Shown: one piece after another, positions 30,390-42,955 of the stretch | Layout of the letters: each line of letters starts with the position of its first letter | Numbering within the stretch: position 1 is the first letter of the stretch | Origin: Ligustrum vulgare | Lineage: Eukaryota; Streptophyta; Magnoliopsida; Lamiales; Oleaceae | Direction: 5' to 3' | NCBI GenBank assembly: GCA_963555705.1 | Contig: OY743174.1 | Coordinates: 59,480,234 to 59,544,233 of the forward strand | Length of the DNA stretch: 64,000 nt | The notes under the pieces: model-generated | The model's database searches: none | What the model was told of the DNA's origin: nothing | Seen by the model: only the letters and a program-made list of their open reading frames with translations | Position numbers and translations under genes: made by a program

Positions 30390-32280
30390 GATCTACACTT
30401 CTCCCAGCTCTCCATTCCAACGTCCACAGTTCGGTCACCATTCAGCCGGCCAAGCCACCAACCACTCACAAACCATGATCAGCCAACACCCAGCCCTAAG
30501 CTTCAATCCATCACCCCAGCTAAAACATTTCCCAAACCGTTTGCACCACAGCCCTTTCACAAGCATCACCACCGCTGAACAACACAACCAGCTCAACCAA
30601 CAAACCGCCCCAACACCACCAACACAGCCGGCTACCACTACTACCAAACAACCTGCAGCACCTCCAACTCACCTCCATCTTCAAACACCCAGCACCATCA
30701 TCATCATCATCGCCACGCCCAAAACCACCGCACGCAGCCAACTCCAAGGACACATCCAAACCCAAAATCAAACCCAAACCCAAACATAACTTACCCAAGC
30801 TACTCACCTTTGACCGCCGCTGCTTCGACCGGAGGTTCTCCAAAAATTTGCACTCCCAACAAAATCGCGAACTCAGCCACGCTCACGCACCAAATCAGCC
30901 CCAGAACCTAGCCTATTTGCACTCTCGCCGCTTGCCGCTCACTGCGCTGGCATTTGCGTCGGAGATGGCGCCGGCAGTGCGCCACCGAGAGAGAACTCCT
31001 CCCCCCCCCCTCTCGCCCTTCTCTCCCTCGTTTGAACGGAAATGAGAAAGAGAGAGAATGATTTTTGTTTATATGTTGATTTTTAAAAATTACAGTCCCC
31101 CTCTTTTTAAAAAGTGTTTAATTCAGCCCTGATGTTTTAAAATGTTTTAAAACAGCCCCCTTCGTTTTTAAGTTCAGCCCATATTTTTTTAAAGTTATTC
31201 AATTCAGCCCTTATAGTTTTAAAATCATTTATTTCAAGCCATCTAGTTTAATATTCGTTTTGAGCTTCAACCCAACTTTCAAAGTATTCATTTTAGTCCC
31301 TCAACTTTCAAAATATTCATTTTAGTCCCTCAACTTTCAAATCATCAATTTCAGTCCCCAAATTGTAAATTATCATATTTCAAACTATAAATTTCAAAAG
31401 ACTAATTCGACTTAATCTTCTAATTGGCTAGACGAAGCGTACGGAGAATTAAAGAATTGAAGTCGTTTCCCGCTTAACTTTGCACTCGTCAAGTTTAAGG
31501 TAGACTCGCCCCTATTAATTGATTTAAATTATGATTGCATGTGAATGTGTATGTTATGTGACTTATGTGAAAGTCAATTTTATGAAAAGAGACGAGAATG
31601 TATTTCTTCGGAAATAATTATGTTGTTATGCTTGTCATAACTTACTTGCTTTATGCATGAGAAAGAAAGAAGAGAATATCTTGCAAGATAAATGATGATG
31701 TTATGCATAACATACGTGCCTTATGTGCACGAGACGAGACTACCCATACCCGATGATTTTAAAGAGCCTATGATTTTCAAAGAGAAGCTCTGTGCTTTAA
31801 TGCACAAGAAGAGACTACACACACCCTATGTTTCTAAAGAGCCTGCATTTATGTGATCAATTATATTGTAGATTAATTAATGGGCGATGAGTCTACTGAG
31901 TATTTCTATGTAATGTTCATGTCTATTTTTAACAACATTTGCAGATTTCGGAGAGGGTGGCAAGTGATTGATGATTGTGGCAATAGTCGTTAAATGGTTG
32001 AAAGTCTTACTTTAACGATTTCCGTATTTCCAAACATTGGATAATTTTGAGAATTTCAGTTATTTGAGAAATTATGACGTTGTCAATTGCTTTACAATAT
32101 TAATGGCTCAATTTATTATTTCGAATTGTTTCATAAATGTTTTCAATTTTATCGACCATTACAGTTTATTTAATGTTGCCAAAAATGAATTTCAGTTATT
32201 TCTTCTGCTAAAATATTATTTTAAAAGTTAGATCAGACGATGACGTGGTGAACCGGGTATTTAGAACTCGGAGCGCTACA
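29909..32280. mobile_element. Solo LTR (2.37 kb) nested in copia gag
   Basis: Begins TGTAGCGATCGAG and ends GGAGCGCTACA, so the ends are TG...CA inside a 7-bp inverted repeat TGTAGCG/CGCTACA. It has a perfect 5-bp target duplication TATGT. No primer site or gag-pol is inside. It contains a CT run (30358-30387), a Pro/Thr-rich open frame (30214-30789) in C-rich DNA that is probably not a gene, and repeats of CATTTTAGTCCCTCAACTTTC near 31290-31350. These fit one long LTR left after recombination between two LTRs. The lineage is not assignable from the LTR alone. Confidence 0.82.
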
Positions 32281-32285
32281 TATGT

Positions 32286-35200
32286 AATACATAATGTCCT
32301 TCCTTATGGGACTAAATGATTCATTCTCCCAAGTAAGAGGAAAGTTACTATTAATGGTTCCATTGCCTCTCATAAACAAAGTTTTTGCTCTCATCTCTCA
32401 AGAGGAAAACCAAAGGAAGATTGGAATTCAGACTAACATCAGTACGAATATATCAAACACAATGGCTTTCGCAGTTAAATCGAATGAAAATTACAGGAGG
32501 TATGGGGGTATAATAATTCAGCATCAGGATTAAAAGGGCAGAAGAAAGTCCATTCTGTACTCATTGCAACATACACAGTCATACTACTGACAAGTGCTTG
32601 AAGATACATGGATATCCACATGGTTATAAGTCCAAGCCCAGATATAATGCAGTTGTTAATCAGATTTCTAGGTAGCCTATTGAAAATTCTGAAGTAAGTG
32701 ATAAACAAGGAATAGTTGAGAATTTCTTCCACGACCTTAGCCCAATCAATGTCAGCAACTGATGTCCCTATTTTCTAATCATTTGAGCTCAAATAAAACA
32801 CCAAATGATCATCAGAATTCGGCTTCATCTTCCTACACTACAGATATATGTTTTTTAGTAGCACTGAATCCTTTATTTTCTTCCAAACAATTCTGGATAG
32901 TTGATTCAGGAGTTACAGAACATATATGTTCATAGCCGATGATTTTCACATCTATGTACCCAATCAAAAATTCCACAGTTACATTCCCGGATCATTATAG
33001 AATTCCTGTCAAATTCAGTGGAGATGTTAAACTCAGCTCCAACATCATCCTTAAAAATATGTTATTTGTACCTAAATTCAAATTCAATCTTATATCAGTT
33101 AGTGCACTTAGCATTCATTCTAAGCTTGCACTGAGCTTCTTTCTTGATGATTTCCTTATCTAAACTATAAACAACATGAATATGATTGGAAAGGGTGAGA
33201 GAGTTGCAGACCTCTATGTCCTTAACACGGCCACATTAATTCCAGACTCTACCACAGTTTCCAATTTTGCTACATATACCAATAATGTGTCTATTTCTAC
33301 TTGGCGTAATAGACTTGGCCATTTATCCTTTAAATGTTTGAATATTTTGAAAGATCATATTGATTGTAATGTTTCTCAATGTCATAAAACTTCCTGCTAC
33401 ATTTGTCCATTAGCTAAACAAAGAAGATTATCATTTGAGTCTTATAATCGCATGTCAAAATCCCCTTTTGATTTAATTCATTGTGATATATGGGGTCTTT
33501 GTCACATTGAATCACATAATGGTTTTAGATATTTCTTGACATTAGTTGATGATTGCTCACGTTTCACTTGGGTTTTCTTCCTTAAACACAAATCTGATGT
33601 TAGCTCTATCATCCCAGGATTCTTTAATATGGATATCACTCAATTTAATGGCACCGTTAAAACCTTCATATCTGATAATGTACCTGAGCTTTCCCTCATT
33701 AACTTCTTCAATACAAAAGGGGTAATACATCAATTCTAGTGTGGAAAGACCACAACAAAATTCTGTAGTAGAGAGGAAACATCAACATCTATTAATGGAC
33801 ATATATTTTCAATCAAGAGTACCCCTCAAATTCTGGTCTGAGTGTGTCTCCACAACCACGTTTTTAATCAATAGAACCCCATCTCCACTCCTTCATCAAC
33901 AAACACCCTATGAAATACTATACAAAACTCCTGCAAACTAATCCTCATTCAGAGTGTTTGGATGCCTAGCTTTTGCATCCACCCTTACTGCACACACAAC
34001 CAAATTTCAGTCAGGGTCAAGGATTTGTATTTTCATTGGTTATCCTCTAGGAGTCAAAGGTTATAAACTCTATGATATAGAATCTAAATAATTTTTTATA
34101 TCAATGGATGTAATATTTCATGAACGGACATTTCCATTTCATACAGTCACATCATCAGAAGACCTCAATGATCCTTTCCCAAATCTGGTTTTACCTATTC
34201 CTATCACATACTGCCCAAATCAAGACCTTCACTCTATTACCCCACAATCAATCACTACCAATGATCAATCACCTACCTCAAATGATCCTGATGTCTCACT
34301 TCATTAACCCCCCCCCCCCCCCCATTCTATAAATCATTCACCTATTTTAGACACTGCACATGTTTCTTCAAATAACTCTCATACTAGTACTTCCAATACT
34401 TATGAAAGTTTGCCATTGAGAGAATCAAAGAGAACATTCCACATTCCTTCTTATCTTAAAGATTATTATTGTAGCTTATTAACTCATCAGGATCCTCCCA
34501 AATGTCGTACTCCTTATACTCTATCTAAAGTCCTATCTTATAAATCTCTTTCACCACCTCATCAAAACTTCATTCTTAGTGTGTCTTCTCATCATGAACA
34601 TCCGTTTTTTCATGAGGCAGTTAAAAATTCTGAATGGAGAGCAGCTATGAAGAATGAGCTAGAAGCTATGGAAACTAATAAAACTCAGCCGGTAGTGTCT
34701 CTACTTCCAGGAAAACATTCAATTGGTTGTAAATGGGTTTTTAAACTCAAATATAAATCTGACGGAACCATTGAAAGACACAAGGCTAGATTGGTAGCCA
34801 GGGGTTACAATCAGCAAGAGGGTTTGGATTTCTTTGACATATTTTCTCCCGTAGCCAAGTTAGTAACTTTCAAGTTCTTATTAGCTTTAGCTACTATTCA
34901 GCATTGGCATCTAGCTCAACTAGACGTCAAAAATGCTTTTCTCAATGGTGATTTTTCTGGAGAAGTTTACATGGACTTACCTCTTAGATATCGAAAACAC
35001 AGGGAGAATCAAAATGACAAACTGGTTTGCAAGCTTCACAAATCTATCTACGGGTTGAAACAAGCATCTAGACAGTGGTACTCTAAGATTTCTCATACCC
35101 TCATTCAGTATGGATTTGTTCAATCCAAATCTGATTACTCCCTTTTCACTAAAGGATCCTCTAATACTTTTATAGCCTTATTGGTTTATGTAGATGATAT

Positions 35201-36109
35201 TGTAATAACTGGTCCTAACATTCAAATTGTTCAGTCACTAAAATCATTCTTACACAGTCAGTTCAAGCTTAAAGACTTGGGCATATTGAAGTACTTTCTT
35301 GGTTTGGAAACTGCACACTCTACTGTATTGTCCTCTCACAAAGATACTACACATGCCAATTGCTAGAAGAAACCAGATATATCACCAGCAAACTAACTTC
35401 AGTTCCTATGAATCCTAAACCAAAGCTTAATGCATCTGATGGTGAAATCCTTCCTGATATTTCCCAGTATCGAAGACTCATTGGTAAACTTCTATAACTT
35501 ACTTTATCCAGACCAGACATTACATTTGCAGTCCACAAACTCAGTCAATTTTTAGCTCATCCTCGTACTCCACATCTCCAAGTTGTTCATCATCTGTTAA
35601 GATATCTTAAAGGCTCTCCAGGACAAAGAATTTTTTTCTCCTCTTTATCTCCTCTTCAACTGAAAGCACTTGCAGATTTCGATTGGGGCTCATGTCTTGA
35701 TATACAAGGAAGTCAGTGACTTGTTTTTGTATATTCCTTGGTGATTCTCTCATATCTTGGAAAACTAAGAAACAATCAACTATATCTCATTCATCAGCTG
35801 AAGCAGAATACAGGGCCCTTGCATCAACAGCTAGTGAACTTGTCTGGATCAATCAATTTCTACAAACCCTTCAGGTTGATCTTACTTCTCCTACCCTCCT
35901 TTTCCGTGACAATCAAGCAGTGATACACGTTACTTCCAATCCAGCTTTCCACTAAAGAACTAAACATATAGAAATTGACTGCCACTTCATTCGTGACAAG
36001 ATTTTAGAAGATGTTAATCAAGTCGTTACTAATACGGATCAACTAGCAAACACATTTACTAAACCTTTACCTTCTGCATTACTTTGTCCTTTGTTATCCG
36101 AGTTGATCT
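32286..36109 (+). pseudogene. Copia gag end, protease, integrase, RT, RNase H
   Basis: Gag resumes (FLMGLNDSFSQVRG). A CCHC-type knuckle CTHCNIHSHTTDKC lies near 32560. Protease DSGVTEHIC is near 32905. Integrase: LGHLSFKCL, CYICPLAKQ, DIWG and DDCSRF around 33300-33560, then NSVVERKHQHLL near 33760. RT is open from 34410 to 35366: KWVFKLKYKSDGTIERHKAR, QLDVKNAFLNGD, YGLKQASRQWY, YVDDIVIT. RNase H near 35750-35950: SSAEAEYRALAST and FRDNQAVIH. Many stops and frameshifts (33738, 33940, 34090, 35310, 35497, 35953) make it inactive. A C-run at 34308-34323 is probably slippage. Confidence 0.9.
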
Positions 36110-36119
36110 TGAGGGGGGG
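36110..36119 (+). promoter_or_regulatory. Polypurine tract of copia element
   Basis: TGAGGGGGGG just before the 3' LTR. Confidence 0.82.
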
Positions 36120-36120
36120 C

Positions 36121-36334
36121 TGTTAAGATTAGTTATAAATCTGTTAGTTAGGTCTGTTAGTTAGTTAGTTAAATACTGTTTTAGTTGTTAATCAGTTTTA
36201 TTAGTTACAAGTTAGTTAGTTTGTATAGTTCATACAGTTAACCATCTTTGTATTTAAACAGATAGTATCCATTCATTTCAATACGACAGATTGAATATTT
36301 TTCCATATCTTTTCTTTGTGTCAAATACTCAATA
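36121..36334 (+). repeat. 3' LTR of copia element
   Basis: TGTTAAGATTAG to ACTCAATA. It has one more GTTA(G)GTTAG-type unit than the 5' LTR in the TTAGTTAG tract. Confidence 0.88.
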
Positions 36335-37670
36335 TTAACCATATAAATTTTCTCTCTTCAATTTTCAACAACTACTTTTACCTCAAATTGAATCAAGCAA
36401 GAACCAATTGATTGATAACGGTATGTAAATGAGAAAATGATATATTTGAATGTATAGAAGATATGATAACTCAGTAGCCTTGCCCGTTGATGGGTGTCAT
36501 AAGCGAGAAGAACTGAAATACCCTTGGCCTAACTTTTCGTCTCCACTAATATGAACGACAAGATATGGAATCAAACCTGGTCAAAATATTTGTCAATTTT
36601 GTTTATTTTGCATACTTGTTCATATTTCTATCAACTGGCTTGACTGTTGAAATACAAATAATAGCCGAAACACCATTTTTTAAGCCCAACTTTGCAACGT
36701 AATGGTGCTAGATGTGCACGTTTAGCAGCAAGTGAACGGGAAGTTGCAAATATATTGTACAAAATATTTTATTAAAAAAACCTATGATTTGTAAATTGTT
36801 TATAGACGGTTATTTATAAATAGCAACGTTTCAATATTTTCTTTGTCCATTTTTTTTAAAAGTAAAAAAAAGTGAATGAAATCTTTGACCATCCGATATT
36901 TTTGATTTTTCAAAAAAAAAAAAAATAAATTGACCAATGAAATATTGTCACATGACATTTTATAAACAAAATTTAGCATAGCCCTTGTTTGGTTTTCATT
37001 ATATTTTTTTCTGTAGTATCAATGTCAACCATTCATTAAAAGTCAAGCATAAAATATTTGATTTTTCTATTATTAGCCTATGTTCGGAGGCACAGCTTTT
37101 TTTTTTTTGTTTATAAACACTACAATTTTCAATACAACTTTTTAACCACACATCTTTTTTCTCTCCAATTTGTAACCCTCCAATCACCTCGAGATAAGTG
37201 AAAAAAAAAACAGATTTTTTTTTGTTCAGCGCCTCCGAACAGAGGCTAAATTTCAACAATTCATTTTACTAAAAATCACAATTCATTTCAAAAACTTTCT
37301 TTTTAAATAATAATAAACACTCTCAAGAGTATCTTTTTTATTTATTTATTTATAAATAAAGAATGTGATATTTTCGAAGTAATATATATTATTGAAAAAT
37401 GATGTGGTTAAAAAGTTGTTTGAAAAAATGTGTTAAACAATTTACCAAACGAAATCTATTTTACAAAACAGAGGGCCAAGCTATTAAGAGAATTTCGAAA
37501 AGTATTTTTAAATGACTTATTTTATAAATAGAAACAAATGTGTTTGACAAATGAATTATACCTATAGGTATTTTAAAATATGTAAATAAAAAATGGCTTG
37601 TCAGCATTTAAACATGATCTCAAAGCAATTTATGCAAGTTTAATGTAAGTTACTTTTTGTTCTCAACTAT
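36335..37670. other. Intergenic DNA with MITE-like repeats
   Basis: Gene-free. 36790-36980 matches a dispersed repeat also at 48888-49240 and 63100-63270 (TTTATAAATA, GACC motifs, then ACATGACATTTTATAAAC-like end). 36980-37262 has inverted GCC(C)TTGTTTGG / CCGAACAGAGGC ends. Confidence 0.5.
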
Positions 37671-37675
37671 ATTTA

Positions 37676-37855
37676 AAAGACGTGGCCTTTGTTTGAGGGT
37701 TGATTTTCGTTTATAAACAAATAACTTAAATTTTGAGATAAAATGTTTTCTTGAAAAGTGGTTTCGAAAAATATGCGTACAGGTTAAAATAACTTAAAAA
37801 GCGATTTGAGGAAATGTTGAAAAAAAAAGGGGGTTTTCCAAACACGACATAAGCT
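37676..37855. mobile_element. MITE, TTTATAAACAAAT family
   Basis: Left end GTGGCCTTTGTTTGAGG, right end CCAAACACGACATAAGC. The inside has GTTTATAAACAAATAA and GTGATTTGA-type repeats shared with 38468-38632 and 47209-47383. No coding capacity. Confidence 0.55.
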
Positions 37856-38467
37856 CTACTTGGCAACTCTTTTATTATATATTGTGACGCTATAACATAT
37901 TGTTGGTCTCTTTTCTAAAAAATTGAAAGACGCAGTTGAAAATCTTTGAACAATCGAAATTGTTTATTTTTCAAAATAATGATATGATGGAATACTGTCA
38001 GTTGACCGTTAATAAACTAAAATTATAAAAATAGTTGACAAAAAAAAAATATGAATCTTTTTATACAAAAGTGATGTGTTAATTGGGTTCTCCGTTCTCT
38101 CCTTCCAACTTGGAAGGAGACGACATCTATACAAGTGTGGCCTTTACTATTTTCTCACACAAAAATGATAGAGGGAGAGGGCCTTGTAACTGTCCCATGT
38201 AACATGTTTCGTTGTCACAAATGAAACAAGCTATTTCATCGGTTGGGATGAAATTATGCCGTCCTTATTTCTCCCAACCACGCAAAACAATGATGCGCGA
38301 TTACTCTCACCACATTAGTCGATATGGTACACATGAACACCTTGACATCAAACAATATCAGGGTGCCACGTGGTCGATGAGCACCACATTATAACATTTC
38401 CTCTAATCGCATTTTGAATATTTTTTAACTAAAAAAAAAAAGCAGTTGCAGAAGCATTATTTATTGC
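37856..38467. other. Intergenic DNA
   Basis: No gene. A short open frame at 38212-38394 has no recognisable product. Confidence 0.4.
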
Positions 38468-38632
38468 TTAATAAGCCTTTGTTTGATAAAAGATTTTGGT
38501 TTATAAACAAATAATGTTATACTTTTGAGATAAAATATATGATTTAAAAATGATTTGAGAAAATGTGTTTTATTAAAAGTGATTTGAAAACTATGTTGTT
38601 TATAAATAAGTTACCAAACAGAGACTTATGAT
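38468..38632. mobile_element. MITE, TTTATAAACAAAT family
   Basis: Inverted ends TAAGCCTTTGTTTGATAAA and TTACCAAACAGAGACTTA, 165 bp, AT-rich, same family as 37676-37855. Confidence 0.65.
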
Positions 38633-38873
38633 TTTTTTTCGGCACGAATTAAAAATAACTTTTAGTTATTGTAATGTAAAAAATTATTGCTTCTAAGCAT
38701 AATTAGGCATGCTTTATAAAATAATTAATTTTTGTACAGTTACTATAGAAAAAGAAAAGAGACTTTAGGAAAGTGATTTTCATGTAATCTTCTATTTATA
38801 ATAAAAAAAATTCATGTCAAAAATAATATGTACATAATTTTTTGTTAAAAATCACTTTATAAATCTGAAAATC

Positions 38874-38874
<1 letters not shown>

Positions 38875-38906
<32 letters not shown>
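38875..38906. repeat. (ATA)n microsatellite
   Basis: About ten ATA units in a row. Confidence 0.95.
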
Positions 38907-38907
<1 letters not shown>

Positions 38908-39055
38908 CTATATATATTTTTTGTAATAGTTATCTATCTATTTTAAATACATGCCAAAAAAAACATGCACATAATTTTTCGCCCAAAATCACATCATAAA
39001 TCTGGAAATCTATGCAAAAAAAAAATCTAATAAACTATTTTTTTGTTTTTGTAAT

Positions 39056-39800
39056 AGTTATTATTATATTATATTGAAGTCGAAAAATATGTAATAGGGT
39101 ATCAAATCGAAGATCTCATGAAAAATTTAATACAAGTTAAAAAGTGAAAGCAAACGGTAAACATATTATCCGTAAAATCGTCTCGATGATCAAATGTAAA
39201 ATTATTTATATTTTTTTATTTTTCCTCAATATCTCATTCATTTTAAATTATATTAATTAAGTTTTATAATACTTCTATAATCTATTTTTTTTATCAATTA
39301 TTATTCTTTCGATAGTTATTGTATTATTTTAAAATCAAAAAATGTGTAATATGAGTGTCAAATTAAAAGATCTCAATGAAAAGTTTAATACAAGATAATA
39401 AGTGAGAGCAAATCGAAAATATATTGTCCGTAAAATCGTCTCAAATATCAAATGTAAAAGTTTTTACTTTATTATTTTTTACTTTTTCTCAAAATCTCAA
39501 TTACTTTGAATTATATCATTTAAATTCTATAATACTATCAATAAAATATTTTTTGTAATAATTAATATTCTTTTGATAATTATTGTATTATTTTAAAGTC
39601 GAGAAATTTGTAATATAGGTGTCAATTGAAGATCTCAACGAGAAGTTTAATATAAGATAATAAGTTAGAGCAAACTATAAACAATTTGTCCGTAAAAAGT
39701 CTCAAAGATCTAATGTAAAAGTTTATTTTATATTTTTAATTTTCCTCAATATCTCATTTATCTTAAATTATGTCATTTAAGTTATATAATACTCAGTATT
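39056..39800. repeat. Degenerate tandem repeat, three ~260-bp copies
   Basis: Copies start near 39056, 39313 and 39576. Each has TTTGTAATA, TTATTGTATTAT, GTCGA(A/G)AAAT(A)TGTAAT, GATCTCA, GTCCGTAAAA and CTCAATATCTCATT in the same order. No ORF is conserved. Confidence 0.8.
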
Positions 39801-39828
39801 AAGAAAACATGAAATCAGTTCGACTCGA

Positions 39829-39965
39829 AAAAGACAATAGGTCAATTATCAGAATGTCTGATTGGGTCGAACCGATATTAATTAAAAAATTAATAATTAT
39901 TTCAAAGATATCAAAATTTCCTAAAAAAAGTTATTTTACAAATAAAGCAATATTTACTCATTTTA
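39829..39965. repeat. Dispersed repeat, copy 1
   Basis: TCGGTTCGA/GAACCGAT-type sequence and AAAAAAGTTATTTTACAAATAAA, shared with 48238-48395. Confidence 0.6.
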
Positions 39966-40374
39966 ATTTGTTTTGTACATGTTACATTTTCTATTTTGAT
40001 TAGTTTTGTCTTTTTTAAAGTTTTAAATTCGATAATATTTTGTATTAAAATGTCATTGTACTATATTTTATTTCATGTGACTAGTATTACACTCGTGTGA
40101 TGCACGATCATTTATTACTATCACAAGCATACTCTTGTGCATCGCACGAGTGAAAATACCAGTTGGTCATAAAGATGCTGTCGTAAAAAACTTCTATTTG
40201 AAGATGGTGATGGTACAAATACATTCCGTCCTTTTTTTCGCAACTAGAGCTGAAGAAACTTAACCTCCGATTGAGTTTCATTATTTGAAAAAAAAAATGG
40301 GTTTTGACAATTTGATAACTGGCTATGTCAATCAAACTACTCAATTCATGTATATTCATAGAAATTTAAGGCTC
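39966..40374. other. Intergenic DNA
   Basis: No gene seen; includes an inverted pair GCACGATCATTTATTACTAT / ATCGCACGAG around 40100-40150. Confidence 0.4.
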
Positions 40375-40900
40375 TATTCGGTAATTCTGTAGTAATTACA
40401 AATTAGTTTATTTATTTTTTTAGGTAAATGTAAGGTTGAAAAAGTGGAGAAAAAAATTTGTATGGTTAAAAGTGATTTAGAAAATTGTATTCCTTCCGTC
40501 CCAAAAAGATAATCTTGTATACTATTTTTGTCCGTCCAAAAAAGATAGTATTGTTTCCATATTGAGTATGTATTAAATATTTCATTTCCATATATACCCT
40601 TATTTAATGTATCTTGATACTATACACATCAACCACTCAGTTATTGTATTTTCAAATTTTTGTGGGAAACGAAGTGAGTTTACTTAAAACAATAAATAAA
40701 GGATAAAGGGTATAAATGAAAAATATTGATAAAATTTAATACTCTAACTATACTAACTACTATTTCTTAATCCGTGTGAAAATAACTATAGAACTATCTT
40801 TTTGGAACGGTGATAGTATTGTTTATAAATTAGTTTACAAATAATTACGTTAAAAGAAATAATGATAATAATGTAAATATCTATTATTCTACAAACTCTA
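40375..40900. mobile_element. MITE interrupted by a Stowaway-like MITE
   Basis: Outer element: left part 40375-40489 (GGCTCTATTCGGTAA, then AAGTGATTTAGAAAATTGTA) continues at 40817 (TTGTTTATAAATTAGTTTAC). This junction is uninterrupted in a related copy at 43098-43135. Confidence 0.6.
40490..40816. mobile_element. Stowaway-like MITE
   Basis: Left end TCCTTCCGTCCCAAAAAGAT with a second inner TTTGTCCGTCCAAAAAAGAT. Right end inverted: ATCTTTTTGGAACGGTGATA. Flanked by TA on both sides. The CTTCCGTCCC terminus is typical of Tc1/mariner Stowaway MITEs. Confidence 0.78.
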
Positions 40901-42788
40901 GTACAAATTATAAAGGTAAATCATTTTTCTCTCCTTAATAGATAAGAAATAAAATGTTCTTGATTTTTTATCTACAACTTTATCTACAAATACAAATACA
41001 ACACCTACTAAATTCTGCTAGATATTATCAATTTGACCATTATTATAGTTTAATACCTGAAGATGAAGTAGATAATTTAAATATCTCAATACTTCAGTGG
41101 GTACCAAACTAATTGGGATACTTAAACTATAAATTATAGTAAAGTATATGTCAACCTAGTTTAGATGTACTTAAACTATAAATATTTGATAGAGTAATTA
41201 GAAATACATTTAATTGTTATTTGTTTATGTTGTATTTAACTTTGTAGAGTTAGAGTAATTCTAGTAACATAAGATATAAATTTGAATTCTATGTAAACAT
41301 TTTTTAATATAAATATGAGTTTTTAATTTTGTTCATTTCGTATTTAGCATTTTAATAAAAAAATAAATACTTTTTGCTATATATATATATATGAAAAATT
41401 TTATATTTTTATTCATATGGCGCAGCCGTGCAGGTCAAACAGGAACGAATTACGACATGCGACTCGCATGAGCTTGAGTCGGATGGGATAGCGAGCTAGT
41501 TTGAAATTGTAGTTCAAAATTTTTGGTCGATCCTGACCGGCCTATAAACTCGCAGCGAACGAGCTTTTTCCCACACGAATCGTTATCGAACTTATATGTC
41601 GGTGAACTCTGACAACCTGGATTGACACCTCTGCGGCAATGGGGATATGAAACTTATCATGTACGTATTATTGTTCCAATATAAGATCACACAATAATTC
41701 AGATGGTTGAGATGAGTGACACGTGGAAGGATTTTACGACGAGTAAGACAGAGGGAGGTGGGAAACTCTGGTTGGCGTTTGGTGGAAAGGCCGACACGAC
41801 GTTGAATCTATTGTATGTTTACTCTATCTGTTTTGTGTGTGTACATGGTTCGAGAGGAATACACAACTTTTCAATATCATACACTGATTTGATTTCCTCA
41901 TGGCTCATGTTTGGGTTTATATTTAAAATTATTATTTTTAGTAAATTTTGATAAAAATTATTAAAATATGAGTTTGAAGAATTCATAAAATAAATGATTA
42001 AAAATTAATTATCGACTTTGACTTAAATTAAAATATATGATACATTCATACTAAACGAGAACATGTCTCACAAAATATGTGACTAATAAAAATAATTATG
42101 AAGTGTGCTTTGATTAACTAAAAATATTATTATCCAAATGTGCGTTTGTTTCGAAATTATTTTATTTATAGTGTGTAAATTATAAGCAATATTGCATTTT
42201 AGAGATGTGTACAACATTGAATTTGTAGTACAAGCGAGCATAAGCTTGCGTGTTATAAAGACCATCTTAATCATAAACAATGAATAGCAGCTCTGTGAGT
42301 ATCAATTTGTGGAGTTCTATAACTAACACGTTAATTATTTCGCTTCGAGAATGTGTTTGCACGAATAAACCTTCGGATTGACTTGGACCCACACACAAAT
42401 AGGGGAGCAACTAATCTGCAAGAATGAAATTCAAAGGATTTGATGTGGGCAATGGGCATGCACAAACGGAGGAGCAACTGGCCAGGACGAATTGGATAAT
42501 CTAGAATTAACCATAAGTAATAAATTCTTGTGCAATATGAATAAGGCCACTAGACTTCTCATTTGAAAAAATAAAATAAATATTACTTTTATTTTCTTTG
42601 ACACCGTTCAAATTTCAATGCTCCTTAGCCTTTCACGGTGGTAGTATAACATATAAACGATATACAAGGTGGGTAAAAATTATGGTGCTCATTATCCTTA
42701 CTATACATTTGACAGCTAATAAAAAATGTAATTGTCTCTTCTTCTATCCTTAATAAATATTTCATTTTTAAATATTATAATTTAGCTT
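40901..42788. other. Intergenic DNA
   Basis: AT-rich, with a short AT dinucleotide tract near 41380. A GC-richer patch 41418-41640 has several CGA-containing words but no ORF. An open frame at 41703-41951 shows no family. Confidence 0.4.
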
Positions 42789-42789
42789 G

Positions 42790-42955
42790 CGTTAGGAAAT
42801 TGTGTTATAACATACAATTATAATCAAAACAATTTTCAATACCACTTTTAAAAACATACATTTTTTCGAAATCAAATCATTTTTTAACTACAAATTCTAC
42901 CTCAAAAATTAAAATAATAAAAAAAATGATGGCTACACAGCCACCGAACGAAGGC
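42790..42955. mobile_element. MITE-like element
   Basis: Ends AGCTTGCGTTAGGAAATTG and CAGCCACCGAACGAAGGCTAA are roughly inverted. The inside resembles the TTTATAAAC family (AACACTTTTTAACTACA-type strings). Confidence 0.5.

Larger units (their letters stand above)
29018..36334 (+). mobile_element. Ty1/copia LTR retrotransposon, decayed
   Basis: Short LTRs (204 and 214 bp) with visible divergence (about nine substitutions and several indels), primer site TGATATCAGAGCC, G-rich purine tract before the 3' LTR and gag-PR-IN-RT-RH order. Flanks TCAAC and TTAAC look like a 5-bp target duplication with one change. All coding parts have stops or frameshifts. A solo LTR is nested in gag. It is clearly older than the Ty3/gypsy element. 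Confidence 0.92.

Noticed and set aside
30214..30789. 191-codon Pro/Thr/Ser-rich frame as a gene
   Set aside because: It lies in the solo LTR, covers a CT microsatellite and CAT runs, and has no domain; composition explains the open frame.
30520..30843. Minus-strand Cys/Gly-rich frame
   Set aside because: Reverse complement of the same C-rich tract, no family.
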